This document shows, piece by piece, positions 32,370 to 41,785 of a DNA stretch of 64,000 nucleotides. The stretch comes from Zea mays (taxonomy: Eukaryota; Streptophyta; Magnoliopsida; Poales; Poaceae). Position numbers and translations under genes: made by a program. The stretch lies in assembly GCF_902167145.1 (NCBI RefSeq), contig NC_050097.1:113431982-113495981 (forward strand), written 5' to 3'. Each line of letters opens with the position of its first letter. The first letter of the stretch is position 1. The notes below the pieces were generated by a model. It was not told where the DNA came from and did not search any database. It saw only the letters and a program-made list of their open reading frames with translations.

Positions 32370-33237
32370 AAGTCTTTATAGTGATATACTAAAATATCCC
32401 AACACAACTCAAGGTTTCTTGTTGTAACTTTTATATTGAAAGAAACAACTTTGTATAGCAATTCCTTTTCTGAAGCTAAAAGAGAGCTTAGTTTCTTATT
32501 AAATATCACCAGAAGCATATCCTTAATGCAAGCTAGTGTGTTGTCTATATTGTAGCTAATAAGATCATTATCTTCTTTATGAGTATAAACAAGAGGCAGC
32601 GAGATGAGAAACATGGGAGGAAACTGGTATTGAAGTTGGACAAGTCGTTTATCATAGTTCTCAATCATGGCCTGGTAATCATCTTGTTATTGTTTTTAGA
32701 GGAAAAACAATAGAGAAAATACTACTGGGAGATTAGAACTGTACTTTCATGTATGTACTTACTATTATGTCCAAAATATAATAGTGTTTACACAGTGGTT
32801 TAAGTGCTTTTGTTATCAGTTGCAAACTATGTATTAGGCACGTAAAACTGTCTTCTTGTGTTGTATTAGTTCCAAACTATCATTTAGGAGATGTGAAAAC
32901 AAAGGGTTGTCTTGTGGGATCATTAAGAGATCTGGTAGCAACTGCAGGATCTTGGTGTGTGTTGGTGGCCCTAGCGCCTTTGTATCAGGATTGGTGCCTC
33001 ATTCAGTTAAACATCTGAACTACATGATCATTAAGAGATCCGGTAGCAACTGTAGGATTTTGTGGTCCATTATTCCAATATATATCAAACATTAATCACT
33101 CGGGTGATCACTAGGAGGTTGGAGACTGTTGATGGTTTGTCTGCATATCTAGGAAGTGTGCAGGAGGATGTTGCATCATTTATCATTGGTAAAAAAAACT
33201 ATATTGCATGCGAGGACTGCCTCTGATGCTATTGATA
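32370..33237. other. Unrecognised DNA with a ~38-bp imperfect direct repeat
   Basis: ATCATTAAGAGATCTGGTAG (from about 32919) and ATCATTAAGAGATCCGGTAG (from about 33027) begin two imperfect copies of GATCATTAAGAGATC(T/C)GGTAGCAACTG(C/T)AGGAT, about 107 bp apart. Between them a frame reads VGGPSAFVSGLVPHSVKHLN, which looks coding but is not a family I recognise. Confidence 0.4.
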
Positions 33238-34200
33238 TGAGGAGCTAATCCACACAACTAGAGCTAATCCACACAATGCAAGGCAGCCGTACTAGAACTC
33301 ATAAGGCACGAACTAGTGGATCCCAGAGGAATCTCTTCACAAGTCCAGGAGAACAAGGAAGAACAAGGGTAGAGTAAACACTCAGCAACTCGGTTGCGGT
33401 AATCACTTGCATTATCAAATCATCAAAGGTTATCAAAGTTGTATTACATCATAGACATAGGGGGTATTTATACTAGCTACAACCAGCTTTAGATAGGTAT
33501 AAACATGAAAAGAAAGTATTTTAACGTGCTAATGTGAAGGGGTCTCTTCGGGAGATGTCTAGAGCTAGATTCCGCGTGGCTATTTGACTTCTGCACAGCC
33601 TTCAGTATTTTGATAATAACTTCTCCTAGGAATATCCAAATGGTGTGGGGCTGGATGCGTTGGAAATCTAACTTGATAAGCTTTCTCACCATGTATAGCA
33701 TGCCTAATGAAACTTCGTAGAATGATGCAGTTTAATATTGAAACTTGGTCATCAAGCAGTTTGTTGACCATCTGACTAGTCACCACTAAAGTAGGTCGGT
33801 TGCCTTGCTGGGAGATCTGATTAAGTCGGCCTTAGAAGCATTGGAAACTAGACTTCAATAGCTTTCCAAGATGTACTTATGGGCCTTCATAGATTTTGGG
33901 AATCAAAAGATATGACTGTTTCTTCTAGACGCTTCTATCACGCTGTACTGACTCAAACATAGTTCTTTTCTCTGATTCGCCCTTGATATGTTTTGTCCTT
34001 CCTCTTTGGTGAACCTAAGCAAAATCAACATACACGACTTAGGTAGCATAAAGTTATCATTAGTGTTTAATTTAAATTTGTAAAGTAGCACGTGCACCTC
34101 TTGTTGTATCTGTTTTGCTCGTCTTCGAGTGATAGGTCCAGTAGGAATGTTCAACAAGGTTGACGATGCTGGTATGGTCACATTAGTCCTCGATCAGGTT
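33238..34200 (-). repeat. Possible minus-strand LTR fragment (copia-like)
   Basis: On the minus strand a TATA-like GTATAAATACCCCCTAT (about 33463-33479) is followed by about 240 bp of leader-like sequence ending ...GATTAGCTCCTCA at 33238, as in short copia LTRs. A tandem AGCTAATCCACACAA (33243 and 33261) lies at that end. No partner LTR, coding region or target duplication was found. Confidence 0.3.
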
Positions 34201-34420
34201 CTATCCTTGCTGCAGTGGTATCCTATCCTGCTTCAGAAATAGATAGATGACCGGAAAGACTGGAACATCGGCTAGTGGGTTGATAGCTTTCTTTGGTGTT
34301 CGTTGCTCCCTTGTTCTACCCCTTGTACCTTTTCCCCTTGCTCTCCTAGCTCTGACTCGACAATGTGCCGACACTGAGGAGAGGTGTGCTCAGAGTCAAG
34401 CCGATTTGAATTAGGTTTCT

Positions 34421-35051
34421 GCATTCTTGGATGGTGCCTGAACCATGAACTCTTCCTTGAATGCCCAGCTTGATTCAGAGAAGAGAGCCCATAAGGTAGA
34501 TTCTTTTGATTGTTCACAATACCTTTATTTTGCGCTTTTGCTTGGATGTTTAGTACTCTTCTTCTCTGTAGGAGGAGATGCAAAGACTTCTTGATTCCTG
34601 TGATAGTCTGGACAAACTGTACCATGATGCCAGCGACTCCCTTACTACTTTGGAGAGGAGTCATCGCTTTACTATGTCGGAGCTTGACCGCCATAGGGAC
34701 AAGTTGAAGGTTTCTCAGAATGAAGTGTCACAACTTAATAGGTTACTATCTTCAAGAGATTCTGTCATCAGAGAGTTGTGTGCTTCAAAGAAACTTGTTT
34801 CACAGGAGTTGGAAATTGCTCGTCGCGACATCAAGGTCTTAGAGGATGACCGTGGTATTATGAAAGCAACGTGCGACAAAGCGATGGACAAAGCTATTCG
34901 TGTCGGTCGAATACTGATGAAGGGACCTAGCGTCGTGGTGCCTGAAGACATTGTTGCTGACGTGCTCGCTGCATCCGTTGGTACGAGTAAACATTCTCCT
35001 TCTGGTGATCCTGCTGGCAAGGTCCCTTGCGAGAACGCTCCTGCACAATAA
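34421..35051 (+). pseudogene. TatD antisense gene, 3' exons (coiled coil)
   Basis: A short exon reads to ...NAQLDSEKRAHK at 34497. An intron follows (GTAGATTC...TCTGTAG, about 34498-34572), then an exon EEMQRLLDSCDSLDKLYHDA... with a long Leu/heptad coiled coil (NEVSQLNRLLSSRDSVIREL), ending SPSGDPAGKVPCENAPAQ and a stop at 35051. This equals the coiled-coil C-terminal half of the TatA and TatB antisense proteins. The PF04195-like half is missing. Confidence 0.75.
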
Positions 35052-35156
35052 TTGTGTAGTGAAAACAAATTTTGATTCGTTCGAACAGAAAACACTTTTC
35101 ATTGAGTTGGTATTTTTTGTTGAGATGGCACACGATAGAGTCATATGTGTATGAGT

Positions 35157-35905
35157 GTGTCGTATTGGCTTAAGGTTTTTCCGACTTAAACCAATTACTC
35201 TGTTAGCAGGGTATAGTAATCACCATAAGTTATGTAAACGTGAGCATGTCGCACCGACTTAAGACGTTTCTGACTTAAACTGATTGCTCTGTTAGTAGGG
35301 TATAGTAAGCACCCTAAGTTATGTAAGCGTAAGCATGTCGTATTGACTTAAGACGTTTCCGACTTAAACCGATTGCTCCGTTAGTAGGATACAGTAATCA
35401 CCCGAAGTTATGTAAGCGTGAGCATGTCACACCAACTTAAGACATTTCTGATTTAAGCTGATTGCTCCGTTAGTAGGGTATAGTAATCACCCTAAGTTAT
35501 GTAAGTGTGAGCATGTCGCACCGACTTAAGACGTTTCCGACTTAAGCCGATTGCTCCGTTAGTAGGGTATAGTAATCACCCTAAGTTATGTAAGCGTGAG
35601 CATGTCGCACCGACTTAAGACATTTCCGACTTAAGTTGATTGCTCCGTTAGTAGGGTATAGTAATCACCCTAAGTTATGTAAGCGTGAGCATGTCACACT
35701 GACTTAAGACGTTTCCGACTTAAGTCGATTGCTCTGTTAGTAGGGTATAGTAATCACCCTAAGTTATGTAAGCGTGAGCATGTCGCACCGACTTAAGACG
35801 TTTCTGACTTAAGCTAATTGCTCCGTTAGTAGGGTATAGTAATCACCCAGAGTTATGTATATGCAAGTATTTTGTGTTGATTTAAGTCATTTTCGACTTA
35901 AACTG
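35157..35905. repeat. TatD 89-bp tandem array between integrase and the antisense gene
   Basis: The word GCATGTCGCACCGACTTAAG recurs every 89 bp (for example GTC at 35248 and 35337), for about eight units with a degraded ninth. Each unit contains GACTTAAGACGTTTCCGACT, with an imperfect internal palindrome, and CGTTAGTAGGGTATAGTAAT. Units are very similar, so the array is young or homogenised. Confidence 0.92.
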
Positions 35906-36009
35906 CTTGCCAATTGGGAGTTTGTGTGTGGCCAAACACAGAAGCTTTATTGATAATGAAACCTTTTGTTTACAAAGTGCAGCTTGTCGGGTGGAGTTCT
36001 GATGTAGTG

Positions 36010-36583
36010 CTACAGGTAGAATTTCCTGAGGTGCTCAATATTCCACGAGTTTCCCACTTTAGTTCCATTCATCTTGGTAAGTCGGTAGGGTCCTGGCCAA
36101 GTGACCTCTACAATGATGAATGGTCTTTCCCATGGAGGTGACAATTTGTGTCGTGCTTCTTCCGTCAGCACCCGGCGGAGCACTAGGTCCCCTATTGCGA
36201 AGGATCGGTACTGTAATACCTTGTCATGGTAGTGCCTCAGGGTTTGTTGGTACCTAGCTGATTGGATGACAACGTTCAGACATTCTTCTTCTAATATATC
36301 AACATCATCCAGTCTGGTTGCTTCTGCTTTAGCTATACTTTCAAATGTTAGCCTAGGTGCTCCAAAGATCAAATCCGTTGGCAACACTACTTCTGATCCA
36401 TATACCATGAAGAACGAAGTGTTTCCATGCAAGGCCCAGCTTGGTTGGGTTCGCAGGCTCCAAACTACATATGGTAGTTCTCTGATCCATTTCGCTGCAA
36501 ACTTTTTGCTATTGTCGGACACCTTTTTCCTAAGTGCATCAAGTATCATCCCATTGGCTATTTCCACCTACCCATCATGCTCC
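36010..36583 (-). pseudogene. TatD integrase C-terminal half
   Basis: The minus strand begins at the catalytic-Glu region (VEIANGMILDALRKKVSDNS), goes through ELPYVVWSLRTQPSWALHGN and FMVYGSEVVLPTDLIFG, and ends LRKFYL at the usual terminus. A TAG just before VEIANG replaces the expected Gln (HDG*VE). Upstream the frame is lost at about 36583, where LTR-like sequence starts. Confidence 0.85.
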
Positions 36584-36584
36584 T

Positions 36585-36709
36585 GGGTCGGCCCGCTTCC
36601 ACCGTTTCCCTTTGCCCGGCCCACGGCGGGATGTCATAGAGGGGCGACTGTCATGTGGCCCCGAGCGAAGTTTTTGCCCTCGAATGGACCCGGGGGATAT
36701 CCACCCCCA
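36585..36709 (-). repeat. Truncated LTR end fused to TatD integrase
   Basis: GTCGGCCCGCTTCCACCGT near 36590 and the end ATGGACCCGGGGGATATCC...CCCCCACA (36709) match the TatC LTR end (GTCGGCCCACTCCGCC and GTGGACCCGAGGGATAT...CCCCCACA). The first ~480 bp of the LTR are missing. Confidence 0.6.
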
Positions 36710-36832
36710 CAAGCTCCCAATCTTTGAGTTGATTTTGAAATAATTGATTCAAAGGTTCTTGGTTCTTGCTTACGAGCTAATCTTTTGACTTGAGATATTT
36801 ACAATTTCGTTGCTTATGAGCTCATCGTTTGC

Positions 36833-37101
36833 CTATGAGGTCTTGAGCCCGCTCATCCTCGGTGAGGTAGAAGATGATTGGCCGCTCGAGTAAGCACCCG
36901 TCGATAGCCCTCCGCGTCTAGGGTTCACGGGAGGCCATCGGCTATCTGCGCCAGTACTCCTCCAACTTCGCTCGGCGTGTTCAATGCTCGTGCGAAGTCG
37001 GGGTACAAGTTTCGGGCGAGGACCAGATTCTCCCGCTGGAGCCTAGCATCTTGTTCGGCTAGTTCCTGCTCGCGTTCCTGAGCTTGACGGCGGTCGCGGC
37101 G
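36833..37101 (-). pseudogene. Tat gag scrap with internal deletion
   Basis: 36833-36875 matches the gag knuckle-proximal region near 28019-28060, and 36876-37101 matches 28850-29075 (CACGGGAGGCCATC, CTTCGCTCGGCGTGTTCA). About 790 bp of gag between these parts are absent. It is cut on the right by the Del2 LTR. Confidence 0.7.
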
Positions 37102-38315
37102 TGAAGCGTCCCGATCCTTTGGGACTCAAATGTGAAACAATTACTAGTCCTAGGAGGCTAGTAAACACATTCCTTTCTTCAAATAGTACAGAGTTTCGGA
37201 TAACAATTATTACAATACCAAAATACAAGCTCTAGCAAGCCTGGAAACAAAGGCACAATGGAAGATCATCTAGCCCAAGCCACAGGCAGACTGGGTGCAG
37301 ACACAGCCCCCTTCTAGTCGAACATAGCGGAAAAAAGTCTTCAGCTACTGAAAAACATAAATAAATAAATCTAGGTGAATACACTAGGTATTCTTCAAGC
37401 CCATCCCGCCCGTAAAGAGATAGAGACCTATACAATACGTGCTTGGTATGGTGGAGTTGAAGTCACTATTTTCTTTTTCAGAGAAAGGCTATACTTTGAT
37501 CGTTTACCCTAGAGAGAGAAGTAGCACATTTTCACACTCAACCACCACTGAGCTTCCCGCTCCCGTGGTATTACTTTTATTTCCAAAAACACCCACACAC
37601 ACTTCCCTGTTTACGGAGATCAAAAACACTAATTGCCATACCACACCAGACTCATCCATACCAGTGGACATGGACTATTCGAATAGGTTTCAAACTCTGC
37701 GCACAGGGGTACACTTTACCCACTAGTTGGCTCTACGGTCTCATGGCCAATGAGACCCGAATCCGAATCTCTTTCCTTCCTTGCACGTCCTTACCTTAAC
37801 GGTTATACCGGAAGAAGTCAGGCCACCGCCATACCCAAACCGGACAAAACATTCCCCCTCCTTATCCTCCCGGTGTTCCCCAACCATCATAACCCTGGGG
37901 TTTGGACCGTACAAGTTCGGATTGAGTGACTGCCCATACAGTCTCGAGTGGTTGTACTTGTCATGAGTACAGGTAGTGAAGGATGACAAACTAGTCCTTA
38001 TATGAGGGGACAATCCTTCCTGCTCACACCTAACCCGGCTGAGCCAACACTTGAGGCCCTCCCCTAAATTAGGGAGTCCCTGACTATCCCACTCAAAAGG
38101 TGATAAGGGTGAATACCCTTCATCGTACACTTTTTAAAATATTTTCCTTTTTAGAAAAACCACCATTTTCCTCAACCCACATTTTGTAACCAAAAGATAT
38201 TCTTCAATGTAGGCCATCTCTCGACTCACAATGCAAAGGACCCAACCCTTATTCCCGTCTTAGGCAGTGGTAGAAAGAGTAGGTAATTCATGCATCAAGG
38301 GAAGAATGGACTTGC

Positions 38316-38408
38316 CTTCGTCAAAGTTCTCTTGGCACAAAAGGTCTATTTCCGAGAGGTCGGGCTCCTGTCCTTCTTCCGGAGCTACGATTTCTGAAGG
38401 GTCGGATC
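38316..38408 (-). other. Exon-like acidic leader peptide with GC splice donor in the Del2 LTR
   Basis: The minus strand reads GSDPSEIVAPEEGQEPDLSE then IDLLCQENFDEG and meets GAAG|GCAAGT at 38316/38315, the same phase as in Del1 and the 23.7 kb fragment. Compositionally acidic in all three, but the residues are not conserved. Confidence 0.5.
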
Positions 38409-39190
38409 CCTCTTCGCCTAGCACAAATAGGCAATAAACACTACATCAATCATTGTGGCTTAGCAAAGTGTGTCAAGTTTCAAATATTATTATTATGTGA
38501 CCTAGAGAATATTTGGACTATTTTTGGTGCATAAAATATCAACATATATATGAAAAATAAGAAAAGAAAAAGGGAAAAGGAAAAAGGAAAAAGATTTCCT
38601 GGTTAGCTGGGCCGGGGGGATTTCGGCCCAGCGAGCGCGCTCGCGCGTGTGGCCACGCGGGCGGCCGGCCCAACTCGGCCTGCCAGCGGGAGTGCCGCGG
38701 GGACGGCGCTGTGGGCGCGGGCCCACATGCCAGCGAGGGGTAGGGGGAAACAACGTTAGGGGGGACGAGACGGGGGGTCTGGCCAGGAGGGAAAATCGGT
38801 CGCCGGAGCTCGACGGCGGTTCTCCGCCGGTGATCCTGTTCCGAGTGGTTGGGGAGGTGGCGATGCACGGGTAGGGGTAGGGGGTCATGGTGGAGGGGTC
38901 AAATTTGACCGATAGGCGCTTGGGATGGCCGGTCACGGCTAGGTGGCGGGTTCACGCGGCGGTGAGGTCGTCGGTGGGGTTTCTGGGCGCGATAGGAGAA
39001 GGAGAAGGGCGCGCTGTGTTTGTGGCGAAGTGACAGAGCTCATGAACTATAACAATTAGACTTGAAGACACTAGAGAGGGGAAAGAGAGGCTCACCGGAG
39101 AGGGGGAAGATGACGGCGCCGAGCTCGATTGGGTCCAGGGAAGGGGAGGGAGTGGCTGAGGCTGGTGCGAGGAGATGAAGGGCTCGGGGT

Positions 39191-39202
39191 GGTCCTTTTA
39201 TA
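39191..39202 (-). promoter_or_regulatory. Del2 LTR TATA box
   Basis: CCTATAAAAGGACC on the minus strand, in a GC-rich context and about 710 bp inside the LTR from its U3 end. Transcription would run leftwards through the leader exon. Confidence 0.7.
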
Positions 39203-39947
39203 GGCGACTGAGGAGAGGGGGGAGGAGGAGGTGGCATGCACCGGCGAGGAACGCTTGCGATGGCGATGATGGCGCACAGTGGTGGCAACGGGATGGCTCA
39301 GGCAGGCGGTGGTGACGGGATGGCTCGGTCACAAGCGTGGGGACGCAAGGCACCAAACCTTGCTGGTGGGTGAGTAATGGCGAGGAGACGGGGCGAGCGG
39401 TGGCCAGCCACGATCGCATCGTTGGCTTATCACGAGCGAGAGAGAGGGGCTGACGAGCGGGACTCGGTTGTCAGCGGAAGAGCGGGTGCGAGGGAGAAAG
39501 AGAGGGCGCAGCTAACGGGTGGGTTCGGGCGGTCAACGGGGGAGGGGTGGGCACGGCGCGCGGGCGAGCACACGGAAGATGGGCCGCGTGGGCTGGGCGG
39601 GGGAGGAGTGGGCGCGCGGGAGAGAGAAGGGAAGGAGGCTTGGGCCGGATTCAGCCCAGTCGAGGGGGGAATTTCCCTTTTTTTCTTTTTCTTTTCCTAT
39701 TTCTTTTTATTTAACCCCTTTTTTCTTTAAACAAAAATTCTTATAAATTTCCTAGGTGTCCAAAATGAAATATTCTATGTGAAGTGCTACTAGAAATAAT
39801 GGTGCATGCATATGATGAGTAAGATGCTTCGTGAGATGGGGTCTTAGGAGATAATAAGGGGGGTTAGGAGTTTAGGGTTTCTAACCTCGGAATCAAAATT
39901 GGGATGTTACAGACCTACCCCACTTAGAAGAATCTCGCCATCGAGAT

Positions 39948-40957
39948 TCAGACTGGGTCTGAGAAAAGGTAAGGGTATTCCTTCCTCAAAGAGTCCTCAC
40001 TCTCCCAAGTAGCCTCCTCTTCTCCTTCTCTGCTCCACTGGACTTTACAGAGCCTTACTTCTGAGTTTCAGGTCTTTCAGATGGCTGAATCAAGAATCTT
40101 CACTGGCTTTTCTCGATACTGCAGATCCTTCTGAATCTAAACTAACACTTCTGCGATGTGACTCTCTAGTACTTTCAAGCATTTGTGGAGCTGAGATACA
40201 TGAAATACATTGTGGATATCTGACATGGACTTTGGCAATTGAAGGCGATAAGCTGCAGGCCCTATTCTGTCGATGATATGATAGGGGCCGACGAATCACG
40301 GAGCTAGCTTCCCTTTTGCTTGGAATCTTTTGACCTTGAGGTAAACAAAATCTCCTTCCTTGAAACTGAGTTCTCTCCTTCTGTTGTCTGCGTAACTCTT
40401 TTGCCAACTCTGAGCTTCGAGTAGTCTTTTGCGGATTAGGGCAACTTTCTCTTCTGCCTCCTTAATGAAGGCAGGTCCTTCTAGGGTCTTTTCCCCTACG
40501 TTAGACCACATCAGAGGGGTCTAGCACTTCCTTCCATACAAGGCTTCAAAAGGTGACCTTGATACTGGCCTGGCAACTATTGTTATATGAAAATTCTGCA
40601 TACGGCAAACTGGACTCCTAGTTTCTATTGAAGGTCAACACACAAGCTCTCAATAAATCCTCGAGGACTTTGTTGACTCTTTCTGTCTGTCCATCTGACT
40701 TGTGGTGGTAGGCGGTGCTGAAGTCTAGCTTGGTGCCCATAGCTTGCTGAAGGCTCAACCAAAATTTTGAGGTGAATTGCGTTCCCCTATCTGACACTAT
40801 TCTTCGTGGAATGCCATGAAGTCTGCCTATTTCTTTGAGGTATATCCGGGCAAGGGTGGCTCCCCCGAAGGTAGTTTTTACTAGAATGAAATGAGCTACC
40901 TTGGTAAGACGGTCAATTATAACCCAGATAGAATCGTTCCCTTTTTGGGTCTGGGGC
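39948..40957 (-). pseudogene. Del2 integrase and chromodomain remnant
   Basis: The minus frame from 40957 starts inside the integrase core (NDSIWVIIDRLTKVAHFILV), with RIVSDRGTQFTSKFW and the catalytic Glu in SDGQTERVNKVLEDLLRACV. After frame breaks near 40620-40530 it continues LIRKRLLEAQSWQKSYADNR and FKEGDFVYLKVKRFQAKGK, then a chromodomain-like end near 40050-39960 (KVQWSREGEEEATWESEDSL). Several stops are present. Confidence 0.8.
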
Positions 40958-41215
40958 TGTAACACCACTGGTGTTACTGGCACTAAAACTTGAGCATGAC
41001 ATCATGTGCATTGGCATTTCATATTGATTGTTACACCTATAATGCATTCACTAGGTAAAATTTCAAAGAAGTTGTGATGAGGTGACTTGATGGGTGATTA
41101 ACCCTAGGGTAGAGTACTTAACCCTGAGTTAGGGCTTAGGGATGTAAGTGAAGCCCAAATAGGTTAAAACCTCAAAACTCATGAGAAATATTCATAAGGT
41201 ATCACATTTGATGGA
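40958..41215 (+). repeat. Element Z, left part of LTR
   Basis: Starts TGTAACACCACTGGTGTTAC, a terminal inverted repeat with 8-bp arms GTAACACC/GGTGTTAC, exactly where the Del2 integrase is cut. The LTR is interrupted at 41215 by TatB and resumes at 61922. Possible target duplication half: GGGGC (40953-40957). Del/Tekay-like long LTR. Confidence 0.7.
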
Positions 41216-41746
41216 TGTTGGGGCGAAGGTGAAGACGCTACCCTCCGTTCCAGCCTTCGTCTATCTCGCTGCACCGACAGGAAGCAGAAAGATCGGCGAG
41301 GTCCACCCTTCGTCTGTCTCGCTGCACCGACAGGAAGCAGAACAACCGGCAAGGTCCACCCTTCGTCTTCTACGCTACAGGACAAAGGCCTACGGCGATG
41401 TCGCCCCATCCCACGTCCTCACTCTGCCTGGAGGCCCACGTGGGATTCGGCCCATTGTAACGGGCCCCGCTCGGATAAGTGTGTTATGGGCCCGATTTGT
41501 AACAGCTTTTCTGTAATGACAGTCTGTAACCCTCCTTTACAGGAATATTCTGGGGATAGACCGGGTGCCTGAGGGCACATGCGTCCTTACATTGAGACGT
41601 TGGGCACTCAGGCACCTATAAATACCCTCGTATAGTGCCCTTGAGAGGCTGGATTAACAGAGCAATTGCCGCCTCAAGTTAAACTGTGTTCACATCTCTC
41701 TCACTCCCCCGTTGGAATCAACCTGCCCGGAACACAAGTTCCAACA
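41216..41746 (+). repeat. TatB 5' LTR
   Basis: TATA box CTATAAATA at 41616-41624. Directly upstream is a 10-bp inverted repeat, GGTGCCTGAG (41564-41573) / CTCAGGCACC (41607-41616), kept in the 3' LTR. Internal near-tandem words CTCGCTGCACCGACAGGAAG occur twice near 41267 and 41323. Primer-binding site TTGGCGCCCACCGT at 41747. Confidence 0.93.
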
Positions 41747-41785
41747 TTGGCGCCCACCGTTTGTTCTACGAGCAAACCACCCGCG

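Larger units (their letters stand above)
34421..36709 (-). mobile_element. TatD: deletion-scarred Tat remnant
   Basis: From right to left: an LTR stub (36585-36709), the C-terminal half of integrase (36583-36010, minus), an 89-bp tandem array, and the 3' part of the antisense gene (34421-35051, plus). RT, RNase H, protease, gag and most of the LTR are gone between the stub and integrase. The left end is truncated inside the antisense gene. The order matches TatA and TatB exactly. Confidence 0.82.
37102..39911 (-). repeat. Del2 3' LTR
   Basis: 2810 bp. The left end TGAAGCGTCCCGATCC is probably a mutated TGTAGCG. The right end GGGATGTTACA is followed by the polypurine tract. GC-rich block at 38590-39660. 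On the minus strand it has a strong TATA (39191-39202), then a leader with a GTGAGCC donor-like site near 39092, and the acidic exon-like peptide with GC donor at 38315. Confidence 0.8.
37102..40957 (-). mobile_element. Del2: Del/Tekay-like chromovirus, minus strand, split by element Z
   Basis: A 2810-bp 3' LTR (37102-39911), a polypurine tract, then minus-strand integrase read rightwards to 40957, where element Z begins. The rest of the element must lie beyond the window. Its family differs from Del1: the LTR ends are TGAAGCGTCCC and GGGATGTTACA. Confidence 0.85.

Noticed and set aside
34800..35144. Minus-strand frames opposite the TatD antisense coiled coil
   Set aside because: The plus frame has heptad structure, a matching intron and the conserved position. 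The minus frames do not.
35157..35905. The 89-bp array as a CRISPR-like or centromeric satellite
   Set aside because: There are no unique spacers between units, the unit is not the roughly 156-bp maize centromere satellite, and the array sits in a defined place inside a Tat remnant.
39040..39746. GC-rich open frames in the Del2 LTR as a host gene
   Set aside because: They fall between LTR ends, on both strands, with no family match. The region is better read as LTR promoter and leader.
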